Source: Channallabes apus (taxonomy: Eukaryota > Chordata > Actinopteri > Siluriformes > Clariidae). Taken from it: a stretch of 64,000 nt of DNA. A program made the position numbers and the translations under genes. The notes beneath the pieces are model-generated. The model did no database searches. It worked only from the letters and a program-made list of their open reading frames with translations, and was not told where the DNA came from. The stretch is from assembly GCA_030522415.1 (NCBI GenBank), contig CM060131.1, positions 13,005,703 to 13,069,702 on the forward strand, given 5' to 3'. Positions 1-11,990 of this stretch are shown here, piece by piece. Each line of letters opens with the position of its first letter. Positions within the stretch are counted from its first letter, which is position 1.

Positions 1-252
1 GCACCTTCCTGTTCCCTGAAAAAGCGGGAACGAGATGCTGCGCTCCAATGCCGCACTGCATGCGTGACTGGACATCCTTCAGACAAAATTGACCTGAGGG
101 TTCATGCCTATTTATAACCTCCAGGTGCTGAGGTTATATAAACCAAAATATTTGGCGTGTGTGACATACATATGCTTCACAACCGGTCACAAGTAATCGT
201 TTCCCAAAGCGCTTTCGCGCAGCATCTCGTTCCCGCTTTTTCAGGGAACAGG
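1..252. mobile_element. Palindromic foldback/MITE-like repeat
   Basis: Positions 8-43 and 217-252 are perfect 36-bp inverted repeats built around CGGGAACGAGATGCTGCGC. Weaker inverted similarity continues inwards, for example GTGACTGG near 66 against CCGGTCAC near 184. There is no coding potential between the arms. The layout fits a non-autonomous DNA transposon or foldback element. Its left boundary may lie outside the window, and no target-site duplication could be set. The sequence just to the right (GGGTTACAGTAAACC and on) looks like dispersed teleost repeat DNA, so the true element could be longer. Confidence 0.6.
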
Positions 253-265
253 GTTACAGTAAACC

Positions 266-328
266 AACCCGAGACGTTTCCTGCCACAGTCTAAAGACAT
301 GCAGTTTAGACTGATTGGCATTTCCACT
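266..328 (+). repeat. Mermaid-type SINE fragment
   Basis: The stretch CCACAGTCTAAAGACATGCA followed by a diverged TTAGACTGATTGGCATTTCC matches the body of the full SINEs at 8523-8896 and 41101-41454. Only about 60 bp remain, directly beside the palindromic repeat. The palindrome may have landed in, or recombined with, an older SINE. Confidence 0.5.
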
Positions 329-410
329 GCCAAATTTCTACATTGCCACATCCCACATTTGCACATGGTTCCTAGGCTCTAATTCCCCCACCACCCCACA
401 CAAGACAGAC

Positions 411-436
411 GATGGATGGATGGATGGATGGATGGA
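411..436. repeat. (GGAT)n microsatellite
   Basis: About six and a half perfect GATG units, followed at 459-475 by a short (AAAT)n run. Confidence 0.9.
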
Positions 437-1830
437 CAAACACATTATAATATAAAGATAAATAAATAAATAAAAACTAAATCTAACATGTCTGTCCACG
501 TGCCATCCAATACATTGGGAATAAATTAAAACAATTATGCACAAATCTGTAATATTTAGAGAGGAAAATACTACCAAGCCAAGACAATTATCAAAATACA
601 AATGTAGTAACGTAGATGTGATGGCAAAGCAGTTTTCTGTCTCTCGGAGCATTCACAGAATAAGTCTTCAGAGCAGAAAAGTACCTTCTAAAGCATTTAC
701 TGCACTGCAGTGTGGAAAATCGTCGAAACACTCAAAGCTACTGGGCAATCTTTCAGTTGTTAAGGTGGAAACAGAAGTGCGCTCCAGATGAATAAAAGAA
801 AGGCTCCATGTCACATGCTATTAATGGAGAGAAAAGGGAAAGTGTTCCAACCTGCACCATTAGAGAGAAAAAGGGAGTTACTATTAAATTGTTGAAGCAG
901 AAAACGTAAAACATGAACACGAACACAAATTGTCTTTTGGTATGCATCATCAAACCAGAGTGCTATGAATTATGTCATTTTTAATCTAATATCGGTTCCT
1001 TCTGTACACTCTCTTTCACCGGTACTCTCTTCTGTAACTTGCCGAATGCAAGAGCCTTTGCATAATACAACAAAAACAATTTCCTGGTGTGGAAGCAGAT
1101 TGGAATATCCGCCGCGCTTCTCTCCGGAACACCAAATAATCATCAGGGGATTTGTGTTAGAGGCTTGTATTAAATTAATTGCACATACTGGAAACAGGGC
1201 AAGGAAAATAACTTACAAAAATGGATTTCACCTTGCCCTCATGTTACTGCTCAAAAATACAACACACTTCACTCATCTATCCTCGCGTGTAATATATTCC
1301 GAATTAACATGCTAAAAGATGGCGCGGCGATGCACACAGTGCCTGTGGATGTGCACGCACGGGAGTGTTTAAATATTACTTGCTTTCCTCGAGGCCTGGG
1401 AAATCATTCACTGTGTTTGAGGAATTGAATGACTCGAAGGGACAATGATAATGCAAAAGCCCAGGTTGCAAATGTGTGTGTGTGTGTGTGTGTGTGTGCG
1501 CGTGTGCATGTCCTACTGTTGTACATGTTATTTAGTGAGATTAGAGACTGCGCTTCAAGGGACTTTACAGCCTAACATGCCTCTCAGAGCTGAGGGAAGG
1601 TCGGATTATATGTGAGCCATCTTTCATACTCGTGACTGATGGTTGATGTGCTCATATTGTCCTCCCACATGATCACCTCATACACTGGACCCAAAGCCCT
1701 GCACAGAGAACCTGTACAGAAAAATAAATCTTACACGCAATAAAAAGTTGGCAGTTTGTACCATATACACAGTATTTTAATGAAATTACACTTAGAAATA
1801 ATTTATGTTCTGTATGTATATATACACACA
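437..1830. other. Unassigned non-coding DNA
   Basis: No gene was recognised. The short open frames here (84 and 116 codons) have no familiar domain and look like chance. A (TG)n tract lies at 1473-1498. Confidence 0.6.
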
Positions 1831-3360
1831 CACCGCATTCCAAATTATTATGCAAATTGGATGTAAGTGTCATAAACAATAAATGTTCAGTTTTTAAATT
1901 AAACTCATGGATGGTGTTGTGTCTCAGGGCTTTTTGGATCACTGAAATGAATCTCAGACACATGTGATAAATAGTTTTCCAGATGAGCCCAATTAAAGGA
2001 AAAGTACTGAAGAAGGTTGTTCCACATTATTAAGCAGGTCACAGGTTTCAAGCAATAGGGGAAAGAAAAGCTATTGAAGTATATAATCAATATATAATCA
2101 ATATATAAAAACATTAGATATTTCATGAAAACATAAGCGTGATCATCATACTGTGAAGACATTCGTGGCTGATTCAGCGCACAGACAGGTTCGTGAAGAT
2201 AAAGGCAGAATGAAGAAGGTTTCTGCAAGACAAATTCATCGGATTAAGAGAGCAGCTGCTGAAATACCATTACAAAGCAGCAGACAGGTATTTGAAGCTG
2301 CTGGTGCCTCTGGAGTCCCGCGAACCTCAAGGTGTAGGATCCTTTAAAGGGTGCAGTTGTGCATAAACCTACTATTCGGCCACCTCAAATCAATGCTCAC
2401 AAGCAGAAACGGTTGCAGTGGGCCCAGGCATACATGAAGACTAATTTTCAAACAGTATTGTTTACTGATGAGTGTCGTGCAACCCTGGATGGTCCAGATG
2501 GATGGAGTAGTGGATGGTTGGTGGATGGCCACCATGTCCCAACAAGGCTGCGACGACAACAAGGAGGTGCCGGAGTCATATTTTGGGCCGGAGTCATGGG
2601 GAGAGAGCTGGTAGCTGGGAAATGACCTCTGCAAAGTATATTAACTGACCACTTTCTTCCATGGTAGAAAAAGAAGAACCATCACTTTAAACAAAATCAT
2701 CTTCATGCACGACAGTGCACCATCTCATGCTGCAAAGAATACCTCTGTGTCATTGGCTGCTATGGGCATAAAAGATGAGAAACTCATGGTGTGGCCACCA
2801 TCCTCCCCTGACCTCAACCCCATTGAAAACCTTTGGAGCATCCTCAAGCAAAAGATCTATGAGGGTGGGAGGCGGTTCGCATCAAAACAGCAGCTCTGGG
2901 AGGCTATTCTGACATCCTGCAAAAAAGTTCAAGCAGAAACTTTCCAAAAACTACACAAGTTCAATGGATGCAAGAATTGTGAAGGTGATATCAAAGAAGG
3001 GGTCCTATGTTAAGATGTAACATGCCCTGTTAGGATGTTTTTGATTGAAATAGCTTTTGATTTCTTTAAATACTGTATGACCTCATAATGCTGCAAATTC
3101 AACAAAAGCCCATTTTCAGTTCTTTACAACCTATAAAATGTTTAACCTTTAAAATGTTTTATGTTGTGCATAATAATTTGGAACAGTGCATTTTCAGTTT
3201 TTTTGTATTTTTATAAATATTGTTATCATTAGGAGGTTTGTTCAAAAAATTTAAATTATACCCTAATGGTTGATGACTTGAAATTTATACTGACTGTCAT
3301 TTGCATTGACTAATAAAATCAGGGAAAGATATCATTTGCGTAATAATTTGGACCATGGTG
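1831..3360 (+). mobile_element. Tc1/mariner-superfamily transposon, DD37E type, inactivated
   Basis: The ends are inverted repeats: CCAAATTATTATGCAAAT near 1840 and its complement near 3333-3352. A second, inner copy of the motif sits in each terminal region (about 2019-2042 on the left, 3162-3183 on the right). This is the IR/DR layout known from some Tc1-like elements. Between the ends lies a broken transposase. The spacing from the second catalytic Asp to the Glu is 37 residues, so the copy belongs to the DD37E group, probably the one named TRT in fish (name from memory). Termini cannot be fixed to the base because no clear TA duplication is visible. Confidence 0.85.
2153..3013 (+). pseudogene. 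Tc1-like transposase, DD37E, frameshifted
   Basis: Three blocks in different frames make up the coding relic. Block 2153-2347 is the N-terminal DNA-binding part and ends in a frameshift before 2359. Block 2359-2625 carries the first catalytic Asp in FTDE. Block 2705-3013 carries the second Asp in MHDSAPSH and the Glu in SPDLNPIENLW, with 37 residues between them. Stops at 2345 and about 2623, and the frame change at about 2350, prevent a functional product. The enzyme would have cut and pasted the element at TA sites. All three catalytic residues are still readable, so the damage is frame and stop changes rather than loss of the active site. Confidence 0.85.
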
Positions 3361-3436
3361 CATAATGAGAGAAAAATGTAAATTGCTCTAGATAAGGGTG
3401 TCTACCAAATACTTAAAGTAAATACAATGGTCTAAA

Positions 3437-3439
<3 letters not shown>

Positions 3440-3503
<64 letters not shown>

Positions 3504-3512
3504 TGTGTGTGT

Positions 3513-3599
<87 letters not shown>
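3440..3599. repeat. (TG)n microsatellite with TC interruptions
   Basis: A 160-bp dinucleotide array with four TC interruptions. The long open frames on both strands (Cys-Val or His-Thr polymers) are artefacts of the repeat. Confidence 0.97.
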
Positions 3600-3602
<3 letters not shown>

Positions 3603-5931
3603 TCACTTTAACTATAAGCATCATATACATCAGTCTGTGTCTCATCACCTGATCTAAAAGCCATTCAGCATGTTTAAACATAAGCCTCATTGCTTCATCT
3701 GCATCGTCTTTTCACTCGACTGATCTCATGATAATGTTTGGTGGGAAAATAATTGTTCATTCATTAAAGTGTATTTAGATTTGACTGGTTCTACAGGGTA
3801 ATGTGAGGTAATTTAATTATTACTGGAATATTTCTGACATCCGTCACACCAGTCACTTTTAGAGACGGTGCATATTCCTGCCTGAAAAGATTGCACCCCA
3901 GTGTACAGTATTTTACCTTCTATAAAATGCTCAGCAGAAATAACTATAACTTTCTTCTATAGCACATCGAACTTGACATGTTGGTAAAGAACCCATTTGA
4001 TCTTGGAGAATCCTGACGTTTTGCACTTTTTCTGTACTATAAAGATACTTCAGGAAGTTCCCACTCTTTTCTGTTGAAACCAAAATAAGAGCAGATGTTT
4101 ACCCCACATTTAAAATACCGAACAATAAAAAAAAAATAGATGGCAGTAAAAAAAGAAAGAAAGAAGCACATCTAGGGGCATTAGATGAATTAGTGCAATC
4201 CAAGCACAGGTAGAGTCAAATTACTTGCAATATACAGTAGTAACACAGTATAGCAATATAGTCACCCATTAATGATTAACATTTTAAATGTTCCGCTCAG
4301 TTTTTTGATACAGCACATTTTAAGTCACTACAAATTAGTATAAAACATTTACTGTTGTATAAAGGCAAAATCACACTAAAGATCATTGTACTGTATTACC
4401 TGTTGTGCATATGATTGCATCATGAGTCATTCTGATATTCAGTACAACTGCAATCCCTCACAGATGAGATTGCTTAGTTAAAAAAAAAGAGGGGTGAACT
4501 TAATCTGATTGAGCCAACTCTACCATTTGGTTGAAGTATTTATACATCATTATATACATCTGCTTAGCCGTACACCATTGAAAAGATCAAATACTCAACA
4601 ATATTTGTTCTGTTGCACTACCATATAAAATGTATGTATTTATGTGACTTTTTTCTATTTGTAAATACTGTATATTGATATTTTAACATGAAGTAAAAAC
4701 TAATTTGAAAGTTTTATCCTTTTAATAAAATACATTTAAATAAATACATAAATAAACAAACAAATAAATAATAAATCAAATGATTGTTGTTGTTTTTTTG
4801 TCACAATGAAATATATATATATATATATATATATTTTTAAACTAATGCTAATAATATACAAATATAATAATATTAATATATTTATAATTATTTATAATTA
4901 TAAAAATAATTATATAATTATAAATATTTATTATAATAATCTATTTTCATGTCATGGCAATTTCAGCTCATATTAAATATGAATATAAACCTGCATTGAA
5001 TTTTTCAGTGCAAGTGTAAGTTTTCAATTACAAAATGTCAATATAGAAACAAAGCACTATCACAAGAGAGGAATATATTTATATTCATGTTTTCTCAATT
5101 TCAGTCAACAACTGATTTTTCATCATGAGCTACAGATTTAACCTACTGTATTTCAATTACAGGAGACACATCACATTTATTCAGTGATGGATTAAGATTT
5201 CCTTTCTAAACATCTATAAGCACTTAGGCATCTTAGTAGAGCGATCCTCAGAACCTCCCCAGCCTACGTACCTGCTACGTTTCGTATCACTTGCTATTTG
5301 TTGTTGTGATGAAGGGCTTCCACTCAGAATGAGACGTTTGTCCCTGTGTAAACACTGGGTGTGTAGTTAATACAGGCTAAATTAGACTTGTGTGAGTCAC
5401 TCGCTGCTGGGGAAGAGCTGCTTTCTTCCTGGCTCAGCTTTTGGAAGCAGCGAGCACCTACATAAGCATGTTTCGTAAGTCTTGTGATAAACTGCTGCAA
5501 CAGACGGAAAGGCTTATTGTGGAAGAATGAGCTTCTGAAAATAGTACAAAGGAGTCTCCAAACTCTTATATTTGAAATGATGTTTTAAAATTACATGTTG
5601 AATTTAGATGGAAGCAAATCAACTATTTCTTTTATTCGCTGTACTAATTGATCAGAGTTTGATTCTTATGTTCCAGCTGGTAACTGATGCAGTGTGTAGC
5701 ATTTCATTTCATTTCAGAAGTCAAGTCAGAATACATATCCTGTTTCAGAAGAGTCACTACAGAGACCAGACCTTAACCACATCTTTCTAATATGCTGGAA
5801 AAGGCACTTGTACATGATCAGTACAAGATCATTGCAAGAAATTAATGTGTCTATAGATAATATAATCAAAGCAAAAGGCGATCCAATGAAATATTAAAAT
5901 GTGTGATTTTCTTATATACATAACTGTATAC

Positions 5932-5932
<1 letters not shown>
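3600..5932. other. AT-rich unassigned DNA
   Basis: No coding signal was seen. It contains a short AAAG run near 4152-4167, (AAAT)n near 4738-4772, a (TA)n tract at 4810-4833 and a very AT-rich stretch at 4840-4960. A more GC-balanced part at 5220-5470 shows no recognisable gene. Confidence 0.6.

Positions 5933-5980
<48 letters not shown>
5933..5980. repeat. (ATT)n microsatellite
   Basis: About 16 units of TTA. A long poly-T run follows at about 6011-6043. Confidence 0.95.
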
Positions 5981-5981
<1 letters not shown>

Positions 5982-6331
5982 GCTTTATGTGCCATGTGTG
6001 TATAAACAGATTTTTTTTTATCGTTTTTTTTTTTTTTTTTTTTTAAAGGTTTAATGTATAGCATAGAAATTGTTCTTAGGATTTGACCAGTGGTTTGCAC
6101 AGTATCTGTAATGATCATATCAAAGCCATTAGTTCCAGTGTGGCTTTACCTTTTCCTGTGTACAGTATATTTAGCTGGAATTTTTTTTTTAATGGAAATC
6201 TGTTTCCATATTTCCCTCTGCATCTTTTTGGGTTTCCATTATGTTGCCCTTTAGGTACAACTGAACGTGTGCCATTTATGTTGATAAAATGTTATGGTTT
6301 TTGGTCAGAAGAAATAATTTCCATGACATAC

Positions 6332-6370
6332 AGTACAGTATTGTGAAAAAGTCTTGAACCACCCCTCATG
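6332..6370. mobile_element. Possible Tc1-like terminal repeat, relic
   Basis: The stretch TTGTGAAAAAGTCTTGAACC with the flanking ACAGTA and CCACCCC resembles a common teleost Tc1-type terminus. No opposite end or transposase was found. Confidence 0.3.
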
Positions 6371-6518
6371 TCATAGTATAAAATTTATTTAAATGATGTA
6401 AAATAAATAGAAAAAAGAGATTAAATATTTTGCTGTGACACAATAAAATATTCCTTTTTTTTTTTTTTTTTTAATGATGATCATAATTCTTGAATGATTT
6501 GTATGTCACTGTGTGGCT

Positions 6519-6520
<2 letters not shown>

Positions 6521-6571
<51 letters not shown>
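6521..6571. repeat. (CA)n microsatellite
   Basis: About 25 perfect AC units followed by a poly-A run. Confidence 0.95.
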
Positions 6572-6574
<3 letters not shown>

Positions 6575-8046
6575 AAAAAAAAAACATCGCTCTGAAACTA
6601 CAGGGACTGGACTAAAAATGAGATTCAAAACCTTTCCAAAAATGCAAAGAAAAATTCCAGTGACAGAAACATGTAAAATTTTCAGAATTCTGGCTTTGAC
6701 AGTTTTTTGACCTCAACTACATTCGAATGTGTATTAGACTATTTTGTTATTCTGTTAATCCTGCTTGGAGTTAATTTTTGTCTGTACTTCTTGTCTGTGT
6801 AGAGTATACAGTCTTTTCTTTAACAAAAAGACTTTAACAAATGACTTATATTTAAATGCAAATAAACTGGGAGAACACATTATCTCACCATTTCAAATAA
6901 TCCATTCATATTTGGTTATACCCCTAGTAAAAATGAGACCATCCCCTCTGTCTCTTAATATTTCAGTTCCATCCATTAAAATTACACACCACTGGAAGGT
7001 CTTCATTTCAAACGACAACGTTATCATAACTGTAAAGCATGTAGTTATATTAAAAAAAATAACAAGGGAACAAGGAGGGAACAATAATATAGTTATAGTT
7101 ATTACAATAATAAATTTGACTGTTTAATATTAAGAGATTGTATTTTAGAAGGTTAGTATGGTGGTGCAGCTTGGAAGCATTGTCTTTTATTTTATCTTAT
7201 TATATATTATTTATTTTTTACACTTTTTTCTCTGCTTTTCTCCGACTCCCTAATAATATGCTAGTTTTTTAATACATTTTTTGATGCTCTGCCGAAAGAT
7301 GAGATGTCTGTGTGTGATTAATGCATATGTCTGTAGGACTGATATCCCATCCAGGATGACTCTCTTGCCTGGATAGGCCACTGATCCCCTGCTAAAGAGC
7401 TTAGTGAAGAATGCTGAATGAATGTAAAGGTTCCTGAAAGCTTCTTTGGATAGGCTGATTCTTAGCTTCAGTAGGTTTAGTTAGTTTTAGAATCTGTTTA
7501 AATGTTTCATATAGTCAAAGAGGTTGAGCTGGGTCCATGTGTTCTCCCTGACACACAAAGAAATTAGGCAATTAATGTTTCCTTTTCATTTTGTTTGGCA
7601 ACGTAGAGTACAGTAGCTGGGTGGCTGATATCGCGGAGGAGTTTATGCTTAAACATTTTACATCAGTTATTTGAATTTGCTGGATTGCACCCAACAGACA
7701 CAAACAATATTTTGTGCAGCAAAGCACTCTACAGTATATAAAGTCAAGTATTTCTGAGACTACCAAGAAACCACACCAAAGTCTTTGTTGAAAGCCAGAT
7801 AGCATAAAGAGTGCACATCCAGAAACAGTGGAGAAACAAACCAAAATAACAAATGTGTTTGAAAAAAGGTATTACTTATTAGACCGAAAACAAATAACAG
7901 GATTCTTTATTTACTGTACCTTTATTTCTCTATATAATCCAACACTACACTAATACATTTATCCCAGCGTTCCACTAGTGCTTGGAAAGTTTTCTCAGTA
8001 AAGCAGAACAATATGAAACTGAAACACTGGCCTTCCAGGAACTCAT
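6572..8046. other. Unassigned non-coding DNA
   Basis: No gene was recognised. Sequence near 7330-7430 (CCCATCCAGG ... CTGGATAGGCC ... GAATGAATG) weakly recalls the 3' part of the Mermaid-type SINE. Frames of 120 and 90 codons here have no identifiable domain. Confidence 0.5.
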
Positions 8047-8470
8047 TTAACACTAGAAGCGCCGCGCCAGTGTCACCTACTTATAAACCTACGGTTCAGC
8101 GGTCATTTGACCGCCTATTGTTTTGAATGGGAAGCTGTTGCTGACACACAATGATCGCTAGATGGCGCCTTCACCCAAAGCAAATAGTTTAGCTCCAAGA
8201 TAAACTTGCACTTGGACAATGTGCCATTTATTCCCGCGTTGATAATCAGCTGTATTTTTTTTCATATTCAACTGAGAAAACCTACTACAGAATCTTTAAG
8301 GGGACAAAGGAAGAGAAAAAAATGGCAGAAGAAAAAAACAAGTCATATTTTGCATTATAACCCAAAGTTTGTGGCATTACTTTTTTCTGCCGTTTTTTCT
8401 CCTCCTTTGTCCATCTAGGGGCTTTGTACTATAACAAAAAGGAAAGCTCTACTTAACTTTATATAGTTTT
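8047..8470. mobile_element. Possible piggyBac-like terminus, relic
   Basis: A TTAA at 8047-8050 is followed by CACTAGAAGCGCCGCGCC, which recalls fish piggyBac-type ends that begin at TTAA. The stretch is unlike its AT-rich surroundings. No opposite terminus and no transposase frame were found, so the assignment is tentative and the right limit arbitrary. Confidence 0.3.
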
Positions 8471-8522
8471 GAGAAAAACTCATCAAAAATTTGAGTCCAA
8501 AATTAACCCCATTAAAAATCTT

Positions 8523-8896
8523 CATGGCGGCGCGGTGGTGTAGTAGTTAGCACTGTCGCCTTGCACCTCCAGGGTCTGGGTTCGATTCCCCGGCCAGGCT
8601 CAATTCCCATCTCTGTGTGCATGGAGTTTGCATGTTCTCCCCGTGCTTGGTGGGTTTCCTCCGGGTACTCTGGTTTCCTCCCACAGTCCAAAGATATGCA
8701 GGTTAGGCTAATTGGCGTTCCTAAATTGCCCGTAGTGTGTGATTGGGTGTGTGAGTGTGTGTGTGTGTGTGCCCTGCGATGGATTGACACCCTGTCCAGG
8801 GTGTACCCCGCCTAGTGCCCGAAGTCTCCTGGGATAGGCTCCAGGTCCCCCGCGACCCTGAACACAGGATTAAGCGGTATAGAAAATGAATAAATG
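8523..8896 (+). mobile_element. Mermaid-type tRNA-derived SINE, full length
   Basis: This is a complete copy. The tRNA-like head GCGGCGCGGTGGTGTAGTAG contains A-box-like sequence, and GGGTTCGATTCCCCGGCC is a clear B box. The conserved body (GTTTCCTCCGGGTACTC, CCCACAGTCCAAAGATATGC) follows, then a short (TG)n tract at 8748-8771 and a 3' end with GATAGGCTCCAGGTCCCC and an AAATGAATAAATG tail. A perfect 9-bp target-site duplication, AAAAATCTT, flanks it at 8514-8522 and 8897-8905. That shows insertion by LINE machinery and suggests a fairly young copy. It does not encode a protein. Confidence 0.93.
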
Positions 8897-8905
8897 AAAA
8901 ATCTT

Positions 8906-10960
8906 TATACAAGAAAATCATGAAGATTAACAAGGCTGCCCAAACTTACCCAGAACCAGGATTCAGCGACACTCAAGACTCAAATGCTTAAAAAAAAAAA
9001 GACTTTTCTCCCATAGACAGCTCTCTGATCTTTATGTTGTTTTATCCTTTTGAATTCTTCCTAGGAAAAACCCTGGATGAAAACTAAGAGTAAACTTCCT
9101 TCAGTTTTAATTGTCTAAACAATCAGCTTATAAACATCTAGATGTAGTTGTGAAGAAATGAACGCTGAAATCTCAAATCTGTCATCCTAAAATTGACCTG
9201 TCTTCAGTGTATAGCTAAAACAAAAGAATTGGCTTTGTTGTTCCAATAGATCATAAATCCCCAACTGTCAACAATCATTTTCACTGTTTTCTTGTCAAGG
9301 ATCCCGAACGCGCTTTGTGTGCACTGTGTAACCAAGTGGGTTTTAGAGTTGTCGTTATGGCTGATGTGTCCTACAAGGATTGTGTCACCTTCAGGCTTGA
9401 CAGAAGCATCAGGGGTATTAGCTGGAGGTCTATTTATTGATGTACACTATGATGATTTATTAAAAACACCAGACACCATTAGAGACAATAGAGAAAAGAT
9501 CGCAGACGTAGTCAGAGATACAGACATAGACACAGGCACATGAAGACTGAAGACGTACTGTATAAACACTCAAGCGCACCAAGTCATGTGAGACACATCC
9601 AAGTGATAGTGTCACTTTCTCCAGTGAGCTAGACATCAGTGGCACGGAGACCATAATGAGAATAAGGACAGTGTCAACAGACTGAAAAGATGGTGTGAAA
9701 AACGGAATCGCATGTGGCGGAGAAAAAAAGAGAGTGAGAGCGCGAGAAAGCAGGAAGCATGCAGAGAGACATAGACATACAGAGAGTGAGAGACAGTGTG
9801 AGAAACATGGAGAGGGAGAGAGAGAGAGAGAGAAGACAGTAAGCAGTAAGCCTGTAAATCCATTGGGTTTTTTCAGACAGAGAAGGAGAATAGAAGTGAC
9901 AACGGCTTCAGGGGCTGGAGGACTATGGGCGGAATACAGGAGCTGCGAGAGAGAGAGAGAGAGAGAGAGAGACAAAAAGAGCGAGAACTGGAGAAATAAA
10001 TAAAGAATGTGTCATGCAGTGGGAGGAGGAGGCATGCAAGCTGAAGCTGTCAGGACTGTGCTGCTGTCTGCAGATTAGAATCAGGAGCTATTTAAAGAGG
10101 ACCAGCACATACACAGGCGCACACATACAGTATACAGTACACACACAGAGAACAATACGTGTTCACACACAGACATTTAGAGAGGTCCTGTTTATAGTAC
10201 ACTTCAGATTAATTTATGGGTGTAGGTTCAAACAGTCGTATGCATCCGACTAAAGTCCGCTTTAAAGGGAACGCATGAATCTGTTTATTAATGCAGATAT
10301 CTAATAAGATGATCACGTGGATACAGCACATGGCAAAAGAAAAAAAATCTTGCACAGATCTTTAGAATCATGTGACAACAGTCACAGTTAGCATAGTAAC
10401 AGCTCCTTCAAGTCTATCACTCATTGTAACAGTGGGTGCAGGCTGACCAAGACAGACAGCTGAAGATGTCACATGGGCTGTCCACTTTTTGGAAACCTGT
10501 GCTGACTGTAGACTCTGATCCCTGTTTTTGGCTGACAGGACTAGAACCCGATGTGGCTCTGCTGTTGTAGCTGATTTGACTCACGGTTCAAGGTGTCTCG
10601 CTTTCCAGCATGTCACGGTTGAAAACGTTTCTACTGTGAACTCTGTCACTCTGTCTGGCTTTTCCACTTGTGGGATTGCCGACGTCCCATGTTAAACACT
10701 TGAATTCTTATTATCACTTATGTTATAGCAGCTACTCTATCACTACCAATAACTGACACAAGCACCACATACGTAAAGAGAAATAGCATTATCGTTACCA
10801 CTGTTATAAAACAGTCCTGCTTCATGATGCACACACATTTCACCCAAGATTTAAGGTGCGTGTCTGTGGGTTTGAGTGTGTATGAGTGTGCGAGTTCCTT
10901 TAAAAGCTTGATACGATGGAGTGCAGAGAGTCTGCCTTCTCTCTTACTGACACTGAACTG
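8906..10960. other. Unassigned DNA with purine-rich tract
   Basis: No gene was recognised. A GA-rich region at about 9718-9975 includes (GA)n runs near 9809-9831 and 9949-9971. It generates a false 171-codon frame on the minus strand and a 102-codon frame on the plus strand. Sequence at 10480-10620 loosely resembles dispersed teleost transposon DNA, but I cannot name it. Confidence 0.5.
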
Positions 10961-11600
10961 TTTTTAACTGCCCTCTTGGCTCTGCCTGAGCTTTCGGTGA
11001 TCCCTCGTGATGTCATCATCTTGCTCACACGGAGAGGGGCAAGATGGAGGCAGTGATGCGGAAACGGAACCCCGCTGTGAGACTCTCAACCACCACGCTT
11101 CAATCGCTCCTTTCTCTTCCTCGCTCATCCTTTCTTGTTTCTTATATTTACCATCTTTCTGGTCGATCTGATCTCCTAATCTCCTTGTCCTCACGTATCT
11201 ATCTCACCTTCTTATCCCCCAGTCTCCTTCTCATCACTCATCCTTTATCGCCTTCTCTCTATTTGTCTCTCTCTCCCTCACTATCTTGGTTCTTTACACG
11301 CGTTCTCTCTGCTTCGCATCGCCTCCCTCCTTCTTTTCAAGGGCCACAAGCCCATCCCACTCATTGACTCATCCAGAACGCGTCACTTATCATGCTCCCT
11401 CCATGCCTTTCCCAGAAGGATAGAGCTCTCCTCTCTTGCTTTTGCCGCCAGTCGTCTGCCGTGTAGAAACGTCCCATGAGGCTCAGTGAGAAACCTCGCT
11501 CTCCTACACTGTTTCCAAGCTCAGGAGGGAAACATGCTAACTCCAGAGACTGTGGAAATGTGTTTATCTGCAAAGAAAGCTTGCAAATTTTTCAGGAGGT
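10961..11600. other. GC-richer unique segment, role unknown
   Basis: This block is less AT-rich than its surroundings and carries no repeat I recognise. It contains GTGATGTCATCA at about 11007, a bZIP/CRE-like palindrome, and a pyrimidine-rich stretch at 11100-11340. Open frames of 107 and 70 codons have no known domain. It could be a conserved regulatory element or untranslated exon, but nothing here proves it. Confidence 0.35.
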
Positions 11601-11789
11601 GATTTGGTACTTCGTCTGAGGTGACATCCAAATATCTGTGGACAATTTTTTAAATGTCATTCTGTGTTCATTTCTGGTCATTGAACAGAAAAGTTTAAAA
11701 GTTTTTTAAAACTCAGATTTTCATGTTTTTTAAACCACTTATAGAAATGGTTCTTGGGTTGTATTGACTTAATTGATCATTTGTTTTCA

Positions 11790-11990
11790 CTCACTCAATC
11801 ATCTTCTACTGTATACCACTTGACCAATCCATCGCAGGATACCCACACATACACTCAATCACATACTACGGGCAATTTGGGAACGGAATTAGTCTAACCT
11901 TCATGTCTTTGGACTGTGGGAGGAACCTGGAGTACCCGGAGGAAACCCACCAAGCACGGGGCAAACATACACACAGAGACTGGCACTGCT
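11790..11990 (-). mobile_element. Old Mermaid-type SINE fragment
   Basis: Read on the minus strand this is the SINE body and 3' part: GTGCTTGGTGGGTTTCCTCC, then a diverged CCCACAGTCCAAAGACATG, then CTGCGATGGATTGG and a degenerate tail. It lacks the tRNA head and is more diverged than the copies at 8523 and 41101. Its outer flank (about 11985-12045) reappears inverted inside the next SINE. Confidence 0.8.

Noticed and set aside
3388..3690. Cys-Val and His-Thr rich frames
   Set aside because: They are translations of the (TG)n array, as are similar frames at 32.9, 37.5, 48.2 and 59.6 kb.
8523..8620. tRNA gene
   Set aside because: The tRNA-like head with A and B boxes belongs to a SINE with body, tail and target duplication. 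It does not fold as a full tRNA gene to my reading.
9460..9975. 171-codon minus-strand open frame
   Set aside because: Its Ser/Leu-rich sequence comes from GA/CT-rich low-complexity DNA, with no domain or splice context.
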